Below are positions 47,341-57,425 of a stretch of DNA of 64,000 bases, one piece after another. Below the pieces are notes generated by a model. The model was not told where the DNA came from. It saw only the letters and a list, made by a program, of their open reading frames with translations, and searched no databases. The stretch is from Trichodesmium sp002260545 (GTDB taxonomy: Bacteria; Cyanobacteriota; Cyanobacteriia; Cyanobacteriales; Microcoleaceae): NCBI RefSeq assembly GCF_050016015.1, contig NZ_JBNHEQ010000230.1, positions 10,396 through 74,395 of the forward strand, read 5' to 3'. Position 1 is the stretch's first letter; each line of letters opens with the position of its first letter. A program made the position numbers and the translations under genes.

Positions 47341-47474
47341 GCAGTCTATCAATGACCAAAAAATAAGGTCTATAGCCTCCCTTTTTAAAGGGTGAAAAAA
47401 ATTAACTTCAGTATTTCAAGCCTCTGACTTTAGCCAAAGTTACTGATAACTAATAACTGATAACTGAAATGACG
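47341..47474. repeat. Family C/F repeat abutting radC
   Basis: Family C block (gcctccctttttaaagggtg) followed by the family F-type end tactgataactaataactg/ataactgaaatga. The terminal ACTGAAATGA contains the radC ATG at 47469. Confidence 0.6.
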
Positions 47475-48200
47475 TATAGTCTCAGAATTGCAGACTTACC
47501 TAGTAATGAACGACCACGGGAAAGGTTAATTGCCTCTGGTCCTAAAAGTCTTTCTACTGCAGAATTAATTGCTATTCTACTAGGTACAGGTCAGGGAAAA
47601 GGGAAACTTTCTGCTGTTGGTCTCGGACAATACATCTTAAATCAATTAAGTCAACATCAACGTGACCCCCTCTCAATTCTCCGCAATATTACAGTTCAAG
47701 AATTAACTCAAATTCATGGTATTGGTACAGCAAAAGCAACAACCATTCTTGCTGCCATTGAATTAGGAAAAAGAGTCTTTCAATCTCGCCCCCCAGAATT
47801 AGCAGTTGTTGATAGTCCCCAAGCTGCTGCTGATGCTTTGAGTCAAGATTTGATGTGGCAAACCCAAGAAAAATTTGCTGTGTTACTTTTGGATGTCAAT
47901 AACCGCTTACTAGGAACTCAGGTAATTACCATCGGTACAGCAACAGAAACATTAGCTCATCCCCGCGAAATTTTTCGAGAAGTCATTCGTCAAGGTGCAA
48001 CCAGAGTAATTATTTCTCATAATCATCCTTCTGGAAATGTCGAACCAAGTCCTGAAGATATCAATTTAACTAGACAACTGTTAGCAGGAGCGCAATTTTT
48101 AGCGATACCCTTACTCGACCATATTATTATGGGTAATGGAGAACATTCCAGTCTTCGCCAGACAACTAATTTGTGGGAAGAATATCCTCAAGGAGATTAA
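47469..48200 (+). CDS. radC: RadC family DNA repair protein (JAB/MPN domain)
   Basis: 243-aa RadC. A helix-hairpin-helix region (ITVQELTQIHGIGTAKATTI) precedes the JAMM metalloprotease-fold motif: His184 and His186 in HNHPSGN, Asp197 in SPEDINLT, Glu134 in the preceding helix. The N-terminus LRIADLPSNERPRERL is the conserved start. The biochemical role is unsettled; it is linked to DNA processing and transformation. The ATG falls inside the end of a repeat element and lacks a Shine-Dalgarno sequence, yet the family alignment supports this start. Monocistronic. Confidence 0.94.
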   Translation: MTYSLRIADLPSNERPRERLIASGPKSLSTAELIAILLGTGQGKGKLSAVGLGQYILNQLSQHQRDPLSILRNITVQELTQIHGIGTAKATTILAAIELGKRVFQSRPPELAVVDSPQAAADALSQDLMWQTQEKFAVLLLDVNNRLLGTQVITIGTATETLAHPREIFREVIRQGATRVIISHNHPSGNVEPSPEDINLTRQLLAGAQFLAIPLLDHIIMGNGEHSSLRQTTNLWEEYPQGD

Positions 48201-48224
48201 TTTAGAGAATGTTTTCAAAATATC

Positions 48225-48537
48225 AGGACTTACGCTAAGATACTATATATATACAGTTCAGAAACTATAGCGCTATAGTTTTGAACGCTATATACATATA
48301 CATGGTCTGGTGTCTAATATCAAATCCGCTTGCTAGGGTTCCCGAAAAATCGGAGTAACAAGAAACCAGGTTTGTGAGAGTTCAATGGTAGGGACGTATC
48401 GCTGCGCGACATGGAAAGCGGAGCATTCCGGAACGGAAAACGCATTTTTGCCTGTGCAACGTCGGTACAAGGGAATTTGAGACAAACCCAGTTTGTCTGC
48501 TTTTTTATACCGATACTACGGATTTGATATAAGTCCT
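48225..48537. repeat. Family A element interrupted by family E
   Basis: Family A end AGGACTTACGC and palindrome AACTATAGCGCTATAGTT, then at 48317-48530 an inserted element with ends ATATCAAATCCG/CGGATTTGATAT, then AAGTCCT. It fills the radC-phosphodiesterase spacer, which has no gene. Confidence 0.7.
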
Positions 48538-48587
48538 AATATGTGATGAAAGCGATCGCCACTTAACAACTATCCTCTCAAAAAAAT

Positions 48588-51113
48588 CTAGTTAGAATTA
48601 ACAACTGATTTGGTAGTTTTTACCTGATTTGGATTCATTGCTGCTTTAGGATAAGCAATACGTTTGTGATTATACTGTTCCCATACCTGTACAAAAATTT
48701 CTGCAATACTTGATATCTCTCCCCTCGTCAAACCAGAATCAACCAATTGATTATCCTGCCAACGTGCCCGCAAAATTTTCTTCACCATTTGTAGTGCATC
48801 CTTATGAGTCGCATCCTTAAGCGATCGCAACGCTGCCTCACAAGAATCAGCCAACATCACAATAGCGGTTTCCCGTGACTGGGGAGTTGGTCCTGCATAG
48901 CGAAAAAGTTCTTCCTTAATCGTCTTTGCTTCCTTCTCCGCTCTTTGCTTGGCTTGATAATAGAAAAAAGCAATTAACATTGTACCCTGATGTTCCGGAA
49001 TAAACGCCCTAATAGCCTTTGGCAATCTATGTCTACGAGCCATAACTAATCCTTCAGTAACGTGCTTTCTGATAATTTCTACACTCACCCATGGATCGTT
49101 AATTTCATCATGTTTATTCGGTCCACCCATTTGATTCTCAATAAAACCCAATGGATCGTGCATTTTACCAATATCGTGATACAAAGTACCCGTTCTCACC
49201 AATTCCACATTGCAACCAATTTCTCGTGCTGCCGCTTCCGCCAAACTTGCCACAAACAGAGTATGCTGAAAAGTACCAGGTGCTTCCGATGCCAAACGCT
49301 TCAACAGAGGGCGATTAGGATTAGCCAATTCAGACAAACGGATCGGAGTAATCAAATCAAATAAATGCTCCAAATATGGACTCAAACCCAAAGCAACAAT
49401 ACTCCAAACCAAACCTGTGAGTGCTTGCAAACCTACCGGACCTATAATCGCATACCATAATAATCCAGGAGTAGCACGAACAATCAAAATTGTCAATAAA
49501 TACACCATACCTTGAGTCAACCCCACCCCTACACCTAAAAGCGCCTGTTCCTCACGCGATCGCATTTTTTCTGCTACCAAACTACCAACAATACCACCAG
49601 CAGCACTAGCAAACCAATCTATTTTATCAACATCCATACCAATAGGCAGTATCACAGATATCAAACCTACTACTGTTACTCCCATAGTGGAACCATAGAA
49701 GTTTCCCACCAACAAACCAATTGCGGGCAAACTACTACTCCAAGGTACTTTCAAGCTGACCAGTAATGGCGCACTCAAACTCAACAACAATAAAAGTATA
49801 TTATCTCTGCGCCTAAAACAGGGTTTAAATTGTCTTTCTACTATAATTACTATACCTACAGCCCCACTCACAATACACACAAATACCACCAAGCTGCGCC
49901 AATTCACTCTACGGCCACTCAGCTTAAATTCATCAAGTAGTATAAAAGCCTTACGGTCAATTGTTTCTCCTGCTTTAACAATAATTTCATCCTTTCTGAC
50001 TTTGTACTCCACTCCTGGAACATTTTGTGCTGCCTGTTCAACTAATTTCTTAGTTCCTTCTGGATCTTTTGCTAAATTAGCCTGCAAAACATTCTGCAAA
50101 ATTTTGATGGCTAAATCTTCAGTTTCTATTGGGACTACGCCTACGACTTGCACTCTTAGTGCCTTAACCCATTCCTGTTTAGGTAAATTTGGTGATATTC
50201 CTTGAGCCAACATCCGCTCTTTTACCCTTTCAATACCTATCTTAGTTTTTTGCCAACCAGTATCAGACAACTCTAGTAAAGTACGATCGTATACTTCATA
50301 ACCTTCATTTTTTTTCTCTTGAGTCACAATTTTCGTTGCGTTTTCGTACAAACTGCGAGCTTGCGATACATCGTCTAAAACTCTAGAGTAATTTTGATAT
50401 AAACTTCTCTTGCGATAAGCTAGTAGTTCTGAAATTGTTTTTTGATCTCTACTACTAATGACTATGGAACTATTTTTTTGATTGTCTTTTGGTATTGATG
50501 TTTTACCAGACAAACCTTCCCCTATTGAACTTGAAATTGTTACATTATTGTTTTTACCTGTAACTTTTTCTAAATCTTGATCTTGAGTTAATTTAGGATA
50601 ATTAGTTGTTTCCGACTCAGGTCCAGGAGGTCTTTCTTGCAACTGCTCCTCGATTATTGTTTGAATAGCCTGCCACTTTTCTTCAGAAACTTGACGTAGA
50701 TGTTCCTGAGTAGTTGTTGATAATATGCCTGTGTTTATAAAAGGAAAATTAGCAACTATTTCTCTAGCTTGATCCCCCAGTACCAATATTTCTCTTAACT
50801 CTTTGTCCACCCTTTGATTCACTGATTGATTAATCATCAACACAGTGATATCCCCAAGTCTAGCTGACTTACGCTTCTCCAAAGTCAGTTTATCATCAGA
50901 AACTGTAGCATCATCTGGAGCCTCGATGGTTTTAGGGGCAACAGTTCCCTCTTTTAATTCTGGTTGGTGATAATAACGTTGACCCATAGTAGCTGTTAGA
51001 GATGCTATGGCTAGTAACACCAACATTGGCGAGGTTGCCAGAGTTGACCAACTGGATGTTTGTTGTTTTTTCTGGGGTTTCAATAATTTCCCAATTAAAC
51101 GTGTCAGATACAT
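48588..51113 (-). CDS. PgpH-type 7TM-HD phosphohydrolase
   Basis: 841-aa membrane protein: one N-terminal helix (about 27-45), a large extracytoplasmic domain (7TMR-HDED; about 50-400), seven membrane helices (about 405-590), and a cytosolic HD domain. The HD motif is LYHDIGKMHDP with upstream HTLFVASLAEAAA and downstream EHQGTM and ADSCEAALRSL. In firmicutes this family (PgpH) degrades cyclic di-AMP; in cyanobacteria the substrate is inferred. It is followed by, and on the same strand as, the ADP-ribosylglycohydrolase-like gene (30 bp between), so they may be one operon. Confidence 0.93.
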   Translation of the reverse strand: MYLTRLIGKLLKPQKKQQTSSWSTLATSPMLVLLAIASLTATMGQRYYHQPELKEGTVAPKTIEAPDDATVSDDKLTLEKRKSARLGDITVLMINQSVNQRVDKELREILVLGDQAREIVANFPFINTGILSTTTQEHLRQVSEEKWQAIQTIIEEQLQERPPGPESETTNYPKLTQDQDLEKVTGKNNNVTISSSIGEGLSGKTSIPKDNQKNSSIVISSRDQKTISELLAYRKRSLYQNYSRVLDDVSQARSLYENATKIVTQEKKNEGYEVYDRTLLELSDTGWQKTKIGIERVKERMLAQGISPNLPKQEWVKALRVQVVGVVPIETEDLAIKILQNVLQANLAKDPEGTKKLVEQAAQNVPGVEYKVRKDEIIVKAGETIDRKAFILLDEFKLSGRRVNWRSLVVFVCIVSGAVGIVIIVERQFKPCFRRRDNILLLLLSLSAPLLVSLKVPWSSSLPAIGLLVGNFYGSTMGVTVVGLISVILPIGMDVDKIDWFASAAGGIVGSLVAEKMRSREEQALLGVGVGLTQGMVYLLTILIVRATPGLLWYAIIGPVGLQALTGLVWSIVALGLSPYLEHLFDLITPIRLSELANPNRPLLKRLASEAPGTFQHTLFVASLAEAAAREIGCNVELVRTGTLYHDIGKMHDPLGFIENQMGGPNKHDEINDPWVSVEIIRKHVTEGLVMARRHRLPKAIRAFIPEHQGTMLIAFFYYQAKQRAEKEAKTIKEELFRYAGPTPQSRETAIVMLADSCEAALRSLKDATHKDALQMVKKILRARWQDNQLVDSGLTRGEISSIAEIFVQVWEQYNHKRIAYPKAAMNPNQVKTTKSVVNSN

Positions 51114-51143
51114 ATTTCTTGATGTCTAAACATCATAGAGTTT

Positions 51144-52286
51144 TCAATAGCCACTAGCTGGGTGAGGGCGAGGACGAATCACATTTCTGGCAGCAACTGC
51201 TGGCACTATACTTTGTGTGACATTGTTTGGGTCATAAACTCCAGACCAAACTGCCCAAAGACTTTTTGCCAAGTTCATAATCTCCATTTCATCCTTCATT
51301 CCCAAAAGTTCAACACCCATTTTTTGTCGCCATTCCACAGGAACTCCAGCACTACTGTTATAAGCTCCTGATAAAGTACCTACTATAGTACAAGTCTGAG
51401 TTGCCCATCCGCTTCTTGCAGAACGTAATACTGCTAAACCGAAATTTTCTGGGGTACTTAGAAAGCAGTATAAGGCCAAAGAAATAGGTATGAAAAAAGC
51501 AGAAGATAGGGATTTTTGTTGACCCTCACAAAATAGTTGCTGTTTCTCAAGAGATTTAAGATTTTTTGACAAATGATTTATTGCTGCATCTAAATTTGCT
51601 CCCTGGTTAATCAATTTTTCTACTTGTCTAAGTTGTCCTACTAATGGTTCTTTTTCTCCAATATAGTCGATAATTTTTCCTATTATAGTCAAGGGGTCTA
51701 ATTTCTCTATCAAAATTTGGGATATTATATATCCAACTACTAAGTTGCCAAGGTTTACTTCTAAATCATTTTCCCAAACTTTTCCCCATTGCTGCAATTT
51801 TTGTTGAAGTTTAAATTCATCTTCATGGTATATCAAAGAAACTGGCAAGCTAGTAATAATGGCATTACTGGCTGTCGGATTCAAAACATCATCATTATTT
51901 ATATAGTTAAAATCAGGATGTTTATTTTTAACTATCCCTACTAATTTTTCTAATTCTACTGGAGAGTCTTTTATTTTGTTTGCCTTGCCAGTATAATCTT
52001 TTTTATTCTTCCACTTATTTTGCCATTCTTTATGAACTTTCTGCAAATCCTCTTCATTAAACTCTTGTTTTCTAATTAAGCTTTTTGCACAATTCATTGT
52101 AATTTCTCCCCATTTTTTTAAGTAGTTTTCCTCTAACTTTGATCGGTCAAATTTATGCTGATTCATAAATAATTTATAACTTTGGCAATTTTTTTCTACT
52201 TGATGCTCAAAGTGAGAACCTACATAATTTCCTAAAGCTGCTCCTAGTAAAGCACCTTGAAATTTACTTAAGAGAGAATACTGCAT
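51144..52286 (-). CDS. Degenerate ADP-ribosylglycohydrolase-fold protein
   Basis: 380-aa protein with the ADP-ribosylglycohydrolase fold: start FQGALLGAALGNYVGSHF, and the late motif SGWATQTCTIVGTLSGAYNSSAGVPVEW. In active enzymes the late motif is G-D-x-D-T and carries two metal-binding Asp; here it reads ATQT, and the early GD-x-xG is GNYVG. It therefore probably does not hydrolyse ADP-ribose. The middle has extra Lys/Asn-rich insertions. Located 30 bp upstream of the 7TM-HD phosphodiesterase, same strand. It may be a ligand-binding remnant; the assignment to the fold is good, activity is doubtful. Confidence 0.75.
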   Translation of the reverse strand: MQYSLLSKFQGALLGAALGNYVGSHFEHQVEKNCQSYKLFMNQHKFDRSKLEENYLKKWGEITMNCAKSLIRKQEFNEEDLQKVHKEWQNKWKNKKDYTGKANKIKDSPVELEKLVGIVKNKHPDFNYINNDDVLNPTASNAIITSLPVSLIYHEDEFKLQQKLQQWGKVWENDLEVNLGNLVVGYIISQILIEKLDPLTIIGKIIDYIGEKEPLVGQLRQVEKLINQGANLDAAINHLSKNLKSLEKQQLFCEGQQKSLSSAFFIPISLALYCFLSTPENFGLAVLRSARSGWATQTCTIVGTLSGAYNSSAGVPVEWRQKMGVELLGMKDEMEIMNLAKSLWAVWSGVYDPNNVTQSIVPAVAARNVIRPRPHPASGY

Positions 52287-53588
52287 TATTTTTTCATTTA
52301 TTCTATACTTTATCTAGTCTTTATTATTTGATTTTCTAATACTATCTATGAATATTATATGGGTGCATCTCATATTTGCAAAAATACTTTTTTCCTGGGG
52401 TTGCACATTAAAGAATGATAATAGGTTTTAAACTGTACAGACATGAAGAAAAGAATTATCTAAAAATATCTAATTTCAGACTTCATCATTCCTAATTGTG
52501 CAACACCTATTTCCTATTCCCTGTTCCCTGTTCCCTGTGCCCTAAAAGCGATAAAATTTTGGCTTTCTTCACGCATTGAGATGCACCCTATTATATTGAT
52601 ATTACTACTTCAGTAAAAGAATAAGTAGTCCTATATAGTAAAGATCAATTGGATCTGAAATGCCCACTCTAAAATATTGCCAAAATAATTAAATCTACTA
52701 GGACCATAAAACATTCTACATTCAGAATATTTTAATTCTTGTCAGGAAAATTTAACTACATATTAATTTATTTGTAAATTATGACAAAGTATATTAATAA
52801 TAATGGTTTTTCCCAATAAATTTATTTTAAAGTTTTCCTATTTTACGGGGATTTATTATGTCTTGCTCGAATAATAAGAAAGGTATTTAAACCTCATGAG
52901 AACCTAGCTATGGGTGAGATAGCCTTAGCATTTTCCCAACTAGAGTTATGTAGTTTTAGACACCAATACTTATTGATAAGAATAGTTTCTAAACAGACCT
53001 ATATTAAGAAAAAGTAAATTTAAGATTTGAACTACCCTAATGCATAAGTCCACAGACTCCTGTTAAGGTTTAGCTAGGCGAAATGAAAAGCGCAGTTCCT
53101 CTTTTAGCATTACCTTCGACTCAGGAAGCAAGAGGCAATATAGTATTTTAAATGATAAGCAAAGCTATAGGGTTAGGATAATATCTAGGATTAGATACTG
53201 CCAGGTATTTAATTTAAGTGTACTTAGTCAACCAGGAATTCTGGGTATAGAATAATCTCAGTGGCTGTAAGAGAGAAATTATTTCAAATATTGCTTGTAA
53301 TATAGTAAAGTTATAAAATTAGTATCTACTTTTTTATTTCCTTAGATTGGCCTGCATACTTAGGTCTACTTACTCTAACTCATCAACATGAAAAACACTA
53401 TAGCTTTTCTTCCCTAAGTCAATCTCCAGAGGAAACAATAATTTTCCATCATGTTCATCTTCATCTTTAAGCATTTAGAAGACAAATACTTGATTAGGCA
53501 TTCAAGTTATTACATAATTTAGATAATTTCTCACAGAAAATTTTTAGCTATATATTATAATTGTAGCTATATATAATTTGGCAATTAT
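52287..53588. other. Long gene-free spacer with family I element
   Basis: 1.3 kb. The element at 52361-52588 is described separately. The remainder (52589-53588) is AT-rich and contains a possible ribosome-binding site and a 10-codon frame (MSCSNNKKGI, 52858) that I do not support as a gene. No tRNA was recognised. Confidence 0.45.
52361..52588. repeat. MITE-like element, family I
   Basis: 228 bp with ends GGGTGCATCTCA and TGAGATGCACCC. A second inner pair (gttgcaca ... tgtgcaac) and a run of ttccctgttccctg short repeats lie inside. No transposase. Confidence 0.7.
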
Positions 53589-54038
53589 TTAACTACTACT
53601 TTTTTGAAGATAATTAACTATTGCTTTTAGTCCCAATATATAGCTTTCTGAACCAAAACCACTAATTTGACCAATAGCTACTGGTGCAATAAAAGAATGA
53701 TGTCGAAATTCTTCTCGACGATAAATATTACTGAGATGAACTTCTACTGTGGGAATATTCACCCCAGAAATAGCATCCCTAATGGCCACACTGGTATGGG
53801 TATATGCTCCCGCATTAATAACTATGCCTTGGTGTTGCTCACTACTAGTTGAGTGAATTGCATCCACCAAGACACCTTCATGGTTAGACTGTAATACAGA
53901 GATTTTTACTCCAAGAGATTCTGCCTCTTGCTCTAACAGTCGATTTATATTATCTAAAGTTTCAGAGCCATATATTCCTGGTTCCCGCAGACCCAGGAGG
54001 TTCAAATTTGGCCCATGTAAAACTAAAATACTAAACAA
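53589..54038 (-). CDS. aroQ: 3-dehydroquinate dehydratase, type II
   Basis: 149-aa shikimate-pathway enzyme that dehydrates 3-dehydroquinate. Type II signature: HGPNLNLLGLREPGIYG with the catalytic Tyr23, then NHEGVLVDAIH, INAGAYTHTS, EVHLSNIYRREEFRHHS and ISGFGSESY. It forms a dodecamer in the cytosol. ATG start MFSILVLHG is family-standard. It follows a small ORF on the same strand, 29 bp apart (54067-54038). Confidence 0.95.
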   Translation of the reverse strand: MFSILVLHGPNLNLLGLREPGIYGSETLDNINRLLEQEAESLGVKISVLQSNHEGVLVDAIHSTSSEQHQGIVINAGAYTHTSVAIRDAISGVNIPTVEVHLSNIYRREEFRHHSFIAPVAIGQISGFGSESYILGLKAIVNYLQKSSS

Positions 54039-54066
54039 ATAATTTAAAGGTTGAATGGTAAAGTTA

Positions 54067-54201
54067 TCAACGACGGGAGCGGTCGTTTACTGGAATGGGA
54101 ATAGGTTCTGGTTCTGGTTCTGCCTGTGGACCTAATAAAGCCTCAACTAGCTTGCGAGTCCATTCCTTTAATTTTTCGAGTACCTTTTCAATGTAATCCA
54201 T
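54067..54201 (-). CDS. Small Glu/Pro-rich protein upstream of aroQ
   Basis: 44-aa ORF MDYIEKVLEKLKEWTRKLVE then ALLGPQ, an (EP) repeat and IPIPVNDRSRR, just upstream of aroQ on the same strand; a longer form from 54234 has 55 aa. An amphipathic helix is followed by a Pro-Glu tail. I recognise no function, but the sequence is clearly protein-like and the pattern recalls small uncharacterised cyanobacterial proteins. It is below common gene-finder length cutoffs. A promoter would lie in the 54.2-54.5 kb spacer, which otherwise shows nothing. Confidence 0.55.
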   Translation of the reverse strand: MDYIEKVLEKLKEWTRKLVEALLGPQAEPEPEPIPIPVNDRSRR

Positions 54202-54507
54202 TAATATCGCATTCCCGCTGGATACTCTCACCATAGCTATTTATTTTATTTTTATAGTGAGGGGTAAGCGGGGCGGGATCTGCCGCTTCCCTTTTCAGAC
54301 AAAGTTATTGGAAGATTTTAACAGTTTAGCCACAATAAATAGTCATCGTGGCTTTTTGTTTGTTTATCTTTACTTTTATATTAACACTTTTTTTGCTGTT
54401 GGTTGAGATGACCATTCAGCAATGATAAGTTGATTTTATGAAAGTATGGACTAAAGACCAGACCTTGAATTAATTATAATCAACTTTTCTCATATTTTTG
54501 TCTTTCA

Positions 54508-55758
54508 TTAGACTGAATATAATTTTCTTCTCAACAGGTCAAGAGCTGTACAAGCACTTACTCTTCTAATCCAATCACGATTTCGCAAAGGACTGAAGCG
54601 GTATTCAAAACTTTCTACTTCATCTTTAAATCTGGCTATGCCAATATAAACTAAACCCACAGGTTTAGTGTCAGTTCCGCCTCCAGGTCCAGCAATACCA
54701 GTAATACTAATTCCCCAGTTAGTTCCTAGCTTCTCGACTACTCCACTTGCCATTTGCTTTGCCACTGCGTGACTTACAGCACCTTCAGCAATTAAATTTT
54801 CCTGCTTAACATCTAGCAAAGTAATTTTTACTTGATTTTCATAAGCGATAACTCCACCATGAAAGTATTGTGAACTACCTGGAGTAGAAGTCAACATACT
54901 ACCCAAGCTTCCACCCGTACAAGATTCTGCCACAGCTAAAGTTTCGCCCTTATCTAACAATAATTTTCCTACTACTGAAGCGAGAGACTCATCATTAATG
55001 CCATAACAATCAATTCCGGCAATATCTCGTATTTGTTGTTCTACAGGAAAAATTAATTTATCTGCTAATTCTTGGGACTCAGCACGGGCAGAAATTCTTA
55101 ATTTTACTTCTCCAAAATTAGCATAAGGAGCAACCGTAGGATTTTTCATTTCTAGTAATGGAGCTACTTTTTCTGCCAAAGTTGACTCCGCAATACCCCA
55201 AAATTTTAACGTGTGACTATAGATAGTTTCTCCACACCAACCCTGACTATGGAAATAAGGTACAGCAGTTTCTTCCCACATCATTTTCATTTCAGTGGGA
55301 ACTCCGGGAAAAGTCATTATTGTTACATCTGCGATTGGTTGCCAAATAATTCCAGGAGCGCTACCTATAGGATTAGGTAAAATATTTGCACCTTGGGGAA
55401 TTAAGGCTTGTTTTCGGTTACTAGCAGTCATGGGGCGACCCCGATGGGCAAATTTTTGGGTAATATCTTCTATTATTTCGGGTCTTTCTATAAGTGGGGT
55501 ATTAAAAAAGTCGGCGATAGTGGCCACTGTTAAATCATCTGGGGTCGGGCCTAAACCTCCTGTGAAAATTAATATTTGGGAGCGTTGGGAGGCGATCGCT
55601 AATACTTGTTTGATTCTCTCTGGATTATCTCCTACTACATTTTGATAGTAATGAGCTATTCCTAATCTTGCTAGTTCTTGGGCTAAAAATTGAGCATTAC
55701 TATTTAGGATATCTCCTAATAGTAGTTCTGTACCAACACATATAATTTCTGCAATCAT
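54508..55758 (-). CDS. cinA: CinA family protein (competence/damage-inducible)
   Basis: 416 aa from the start MIAEIICVGTELLLG at 55758; the longer reading from 55806 includes a tandem gataattgata repeat and is not supported. The N-terminal MoaB/MoeA-like domain has VGTELLLGDILNSNA and TGGLGPTPDDLT, with FPGVPTEMKMMW. The C-terminal CinA domain has AVAESCTGGSLGSML and ITGIAGPGGGT. The family cleaves or deamidates pyridine nucleotides (NMN deamidase, COG1058 ADP-ribose pyrophosphatase). Cytosolic. Monocistronic. Confidence 0.93.
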   Translation of the reverse strand: MIAEIICVGTELLLGDILNSNAQFLAQELARLGIAHYYQNVVGDNPERIKQVLAIASQRSQILIFTGGLGPTPDDLTVATIADFFNTPLIERPEIIEDITQKFAHRGRPMTASNRKQALIPQGANILPNPIGSAPGIIWQPIADVTIMTFPGVPTEMKMMWEETAVPYFHSQGWCGETIYSHTLKFWGIAESTLAEKVAPLLEMKNPTVAPYANFGEVKLRISARAESQELADKLIFPVEQQIRDIAGIDCYGINDESLASVVGKLLLDKGETLAVAESCTGGSLGSMLTSTPGSSQYFHGGVIAYENQVKITLLDVKQENLIAEGAVSHAVAKQMASGVVEKLGTNWGISITGIAGPGGGTDTKPVGLVYIGIARFKDEVESFEYRFSPLRNRDWIRRVSACTALDLLRRKLYSV

Positions 55759-55982
55759 ATTTATAATGGATAATTGATAATTTAACAGTTTGTAGTGTAA
55801 ATGCAAATTATTTTTCTTTAACTACATTAGAGTTGTTGGGAATTCAGTCCTAAAAACAAGACTAAAGCCATTATAAGTTAAGGTTTATAGTGCTTTTATA
55901 GTCTAAAATTATGAAAATATTATATAGTCAGCCTTTGAGCATTTTAAGAGCATTTTAAATTTCTATTTCCAAACAAATCTCT

Positions 55983-56286
55983 ATATAGCAGTTCTATTTT
56001 ATTTGTGTATAAAAACCTTAACGCTTTTAGGTATTGAGGGACAACTTAACTGTTAACAGGCGCGAGTTTCAGTTTTTTATCTACTTTTTGATTACCCGCA
56101 ACCTATGGGAAAATTGGTATATATTTTTCATAATTATAGCGTTTCTCAAGCTTATGAGGTACACAAGCTCTTTAATTTCTTTTCTATTCCCTATTCCCTA
56201 TTCCCTATTTCCTGTTCTCTGTTCCCTGTTCCCTGTTCCCTAAAACAAATGAATTTTGTACCTCACGCTTCTTGGGAATTGCTATA
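55983..56286. repeat. MITE-like element, family G, larger copy
   Basis: Starts TATAGCAGTTCTATTTTAT and ends GGGAATTGCTATA, as in 4380-4518 but longer. The right part is a run of ttccctattccctgttccc-type heptamers (56186-56243). ORFs read there are repeat-derived. Confidence 0.6.
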
Positions 56287-56309
56287 TTAATTATTAATTA
56301 TTAATTGTC

Positions 56310-57425
56310 TTAAGCTTGTTTTTGTTTCCAAACTTTCCAACTTGTATAAGCTAGTAAACCTGTAGCACTAAAAGCATAAATTGCACCACTAGGAATACCT
56401 GAAAAAGCCATGGCTAAACTTCCTACCCACAGTGTTAGTGAGTAAATAAAAAAAACTGTTAATCTTTGCGATAAACCAGCGTCTAATAAACGATGATGTA
56501 GATGACGTTTATCTGCAATAAAAGGAGATTTCCCATTTCGTAAACGGCCTAAAATTACTGCAGACATATCTAAAATTGGTACCGCTAGAATTAGATATGG
56601 TAAAACAACAGAAGTAACTACAGTTGTTTTTACTAAACCTATTACTCCTACTCCTGCTAGAGTAAATCCTACATAATAAGCTCCTCCATCTCCCATAAAT
56701 ATTTGGGCTGGATTAAAGTTATAACGGAGAAAACCTAGTGTTGCACCAGCTAAAGCTGCTGCTATTAAAGCTGCTGCTGGTTGATCCATAAATATACTAA
56801 CAATTAACATCACAAAAGCTGCAATACCAGAAACACCAGCAGCTAAACCATCTACACCATCAATCCAATTAATAGCATTTGCCATACCTACTAACCAAAT
56901 CACAGTTATAGGCCAGCTTAATATATTAATATGTACTAATCCATAAAAAGGAATAGTCAGAAAATCTATATGTACTCCAACTATCCAAGCCATACTAGCA
57001 GCAATTATTTGCATAAATAACCTGAATAGTGGTGATAAACCAAACAAGTCATCTGCTAAACCAATCATAAAAAAAGCTAAACCGCCGACTGTTACTCCCC
57101 ATATTTCAAACTCTTTTTCTGGGGGTAAAATATTGCCATTAGTATCTATAAATCCACCCAACCACCAAACAATTAAAAGAGCAACTAGGCTACTAATAAA
57201 AATAGAAACTCCTCCCAAACGTACCATTGGTTTTTTATGAATTTTACGACCGCCGGGATGGTCTACAAGTCCTATTTTGAGAGCAATTTTTTTGATTATT
57301 GGTGTAATTAAAATTACAAATAAAGTCGAAATAACTAAGGTAATTAAATGGTACAGATAATTAGGTATCTGGAATAATGGAGGGTTAAGAGTTAATAATA
57401 AATTATTAATTTGGTTTAGTATCAT
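56310..57425 (-). CDS. WecA/TagO-type polyprenyl-phosphate sugar-1-phosphate transferase
   Basis: 371-aa polytopic membrane glycosyltransferase of the MraY/WecA family that transfers a sugar-1-phosphate to undecaprenyl phosphate, beginning cell-surface glycan synthesis. Conserved: GRKIHKKPMVRLGG, GLADDLFGLSP with two Asp, NWIDGVDGLAAG, GFLRYNFNPAQIFMGDGGAYYVGF and RHLHHRL (His motif). About eleven helices. The family is TagO/WecA rather than MraY judging from the HLHHRLL motif. It could supply the exopolysaccharide system elsewhere in the window; that link is inference. ATG start MILNQINN. Confidence 0.92.
   Translation of the reverse strand: MILNQINNLLLTLNPPLFQIPNYLYHLITLVISTLFVILITPIIKKIALKIGLVDHPGGRKIHKKPMVRLGGVSIFISSLVALLIVWWLGGFIDTNGNILPPEKEFEIWGVTVGGLAFFMIGLADDLFGLSPLFRLFMQIIAASMAWIVGVHIDFLTIPFYGLVHINILSWPITVIWLVGMANAINWIDGVDGLAAGVSGIAAFVMLIVSIFMDQPAAALIAAALAGATLGFLRYNFNPAQIFMGDGGAYYVGFTLAGVGVIGLVKTTVVTSVVLPYLILAVPILDMSAVILGRLRNGKSPFIADKRHLHHRLLDAGLSQRLTVFFIYSLTLWVGSLAMAFSGIPSGAIYAFSATGLLAYTSWKVWKQKQA

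Noticed and set aside
52858..52890. 10-codon frame MSCSNNKKGI
   Set aside because: Too short and without a recognisable product.
56034..56290. Overlapping ORFs of 60-70 aa
   Set aside because: They translate the ttccctattccctgttccc-type heptamer tract of a family G element.
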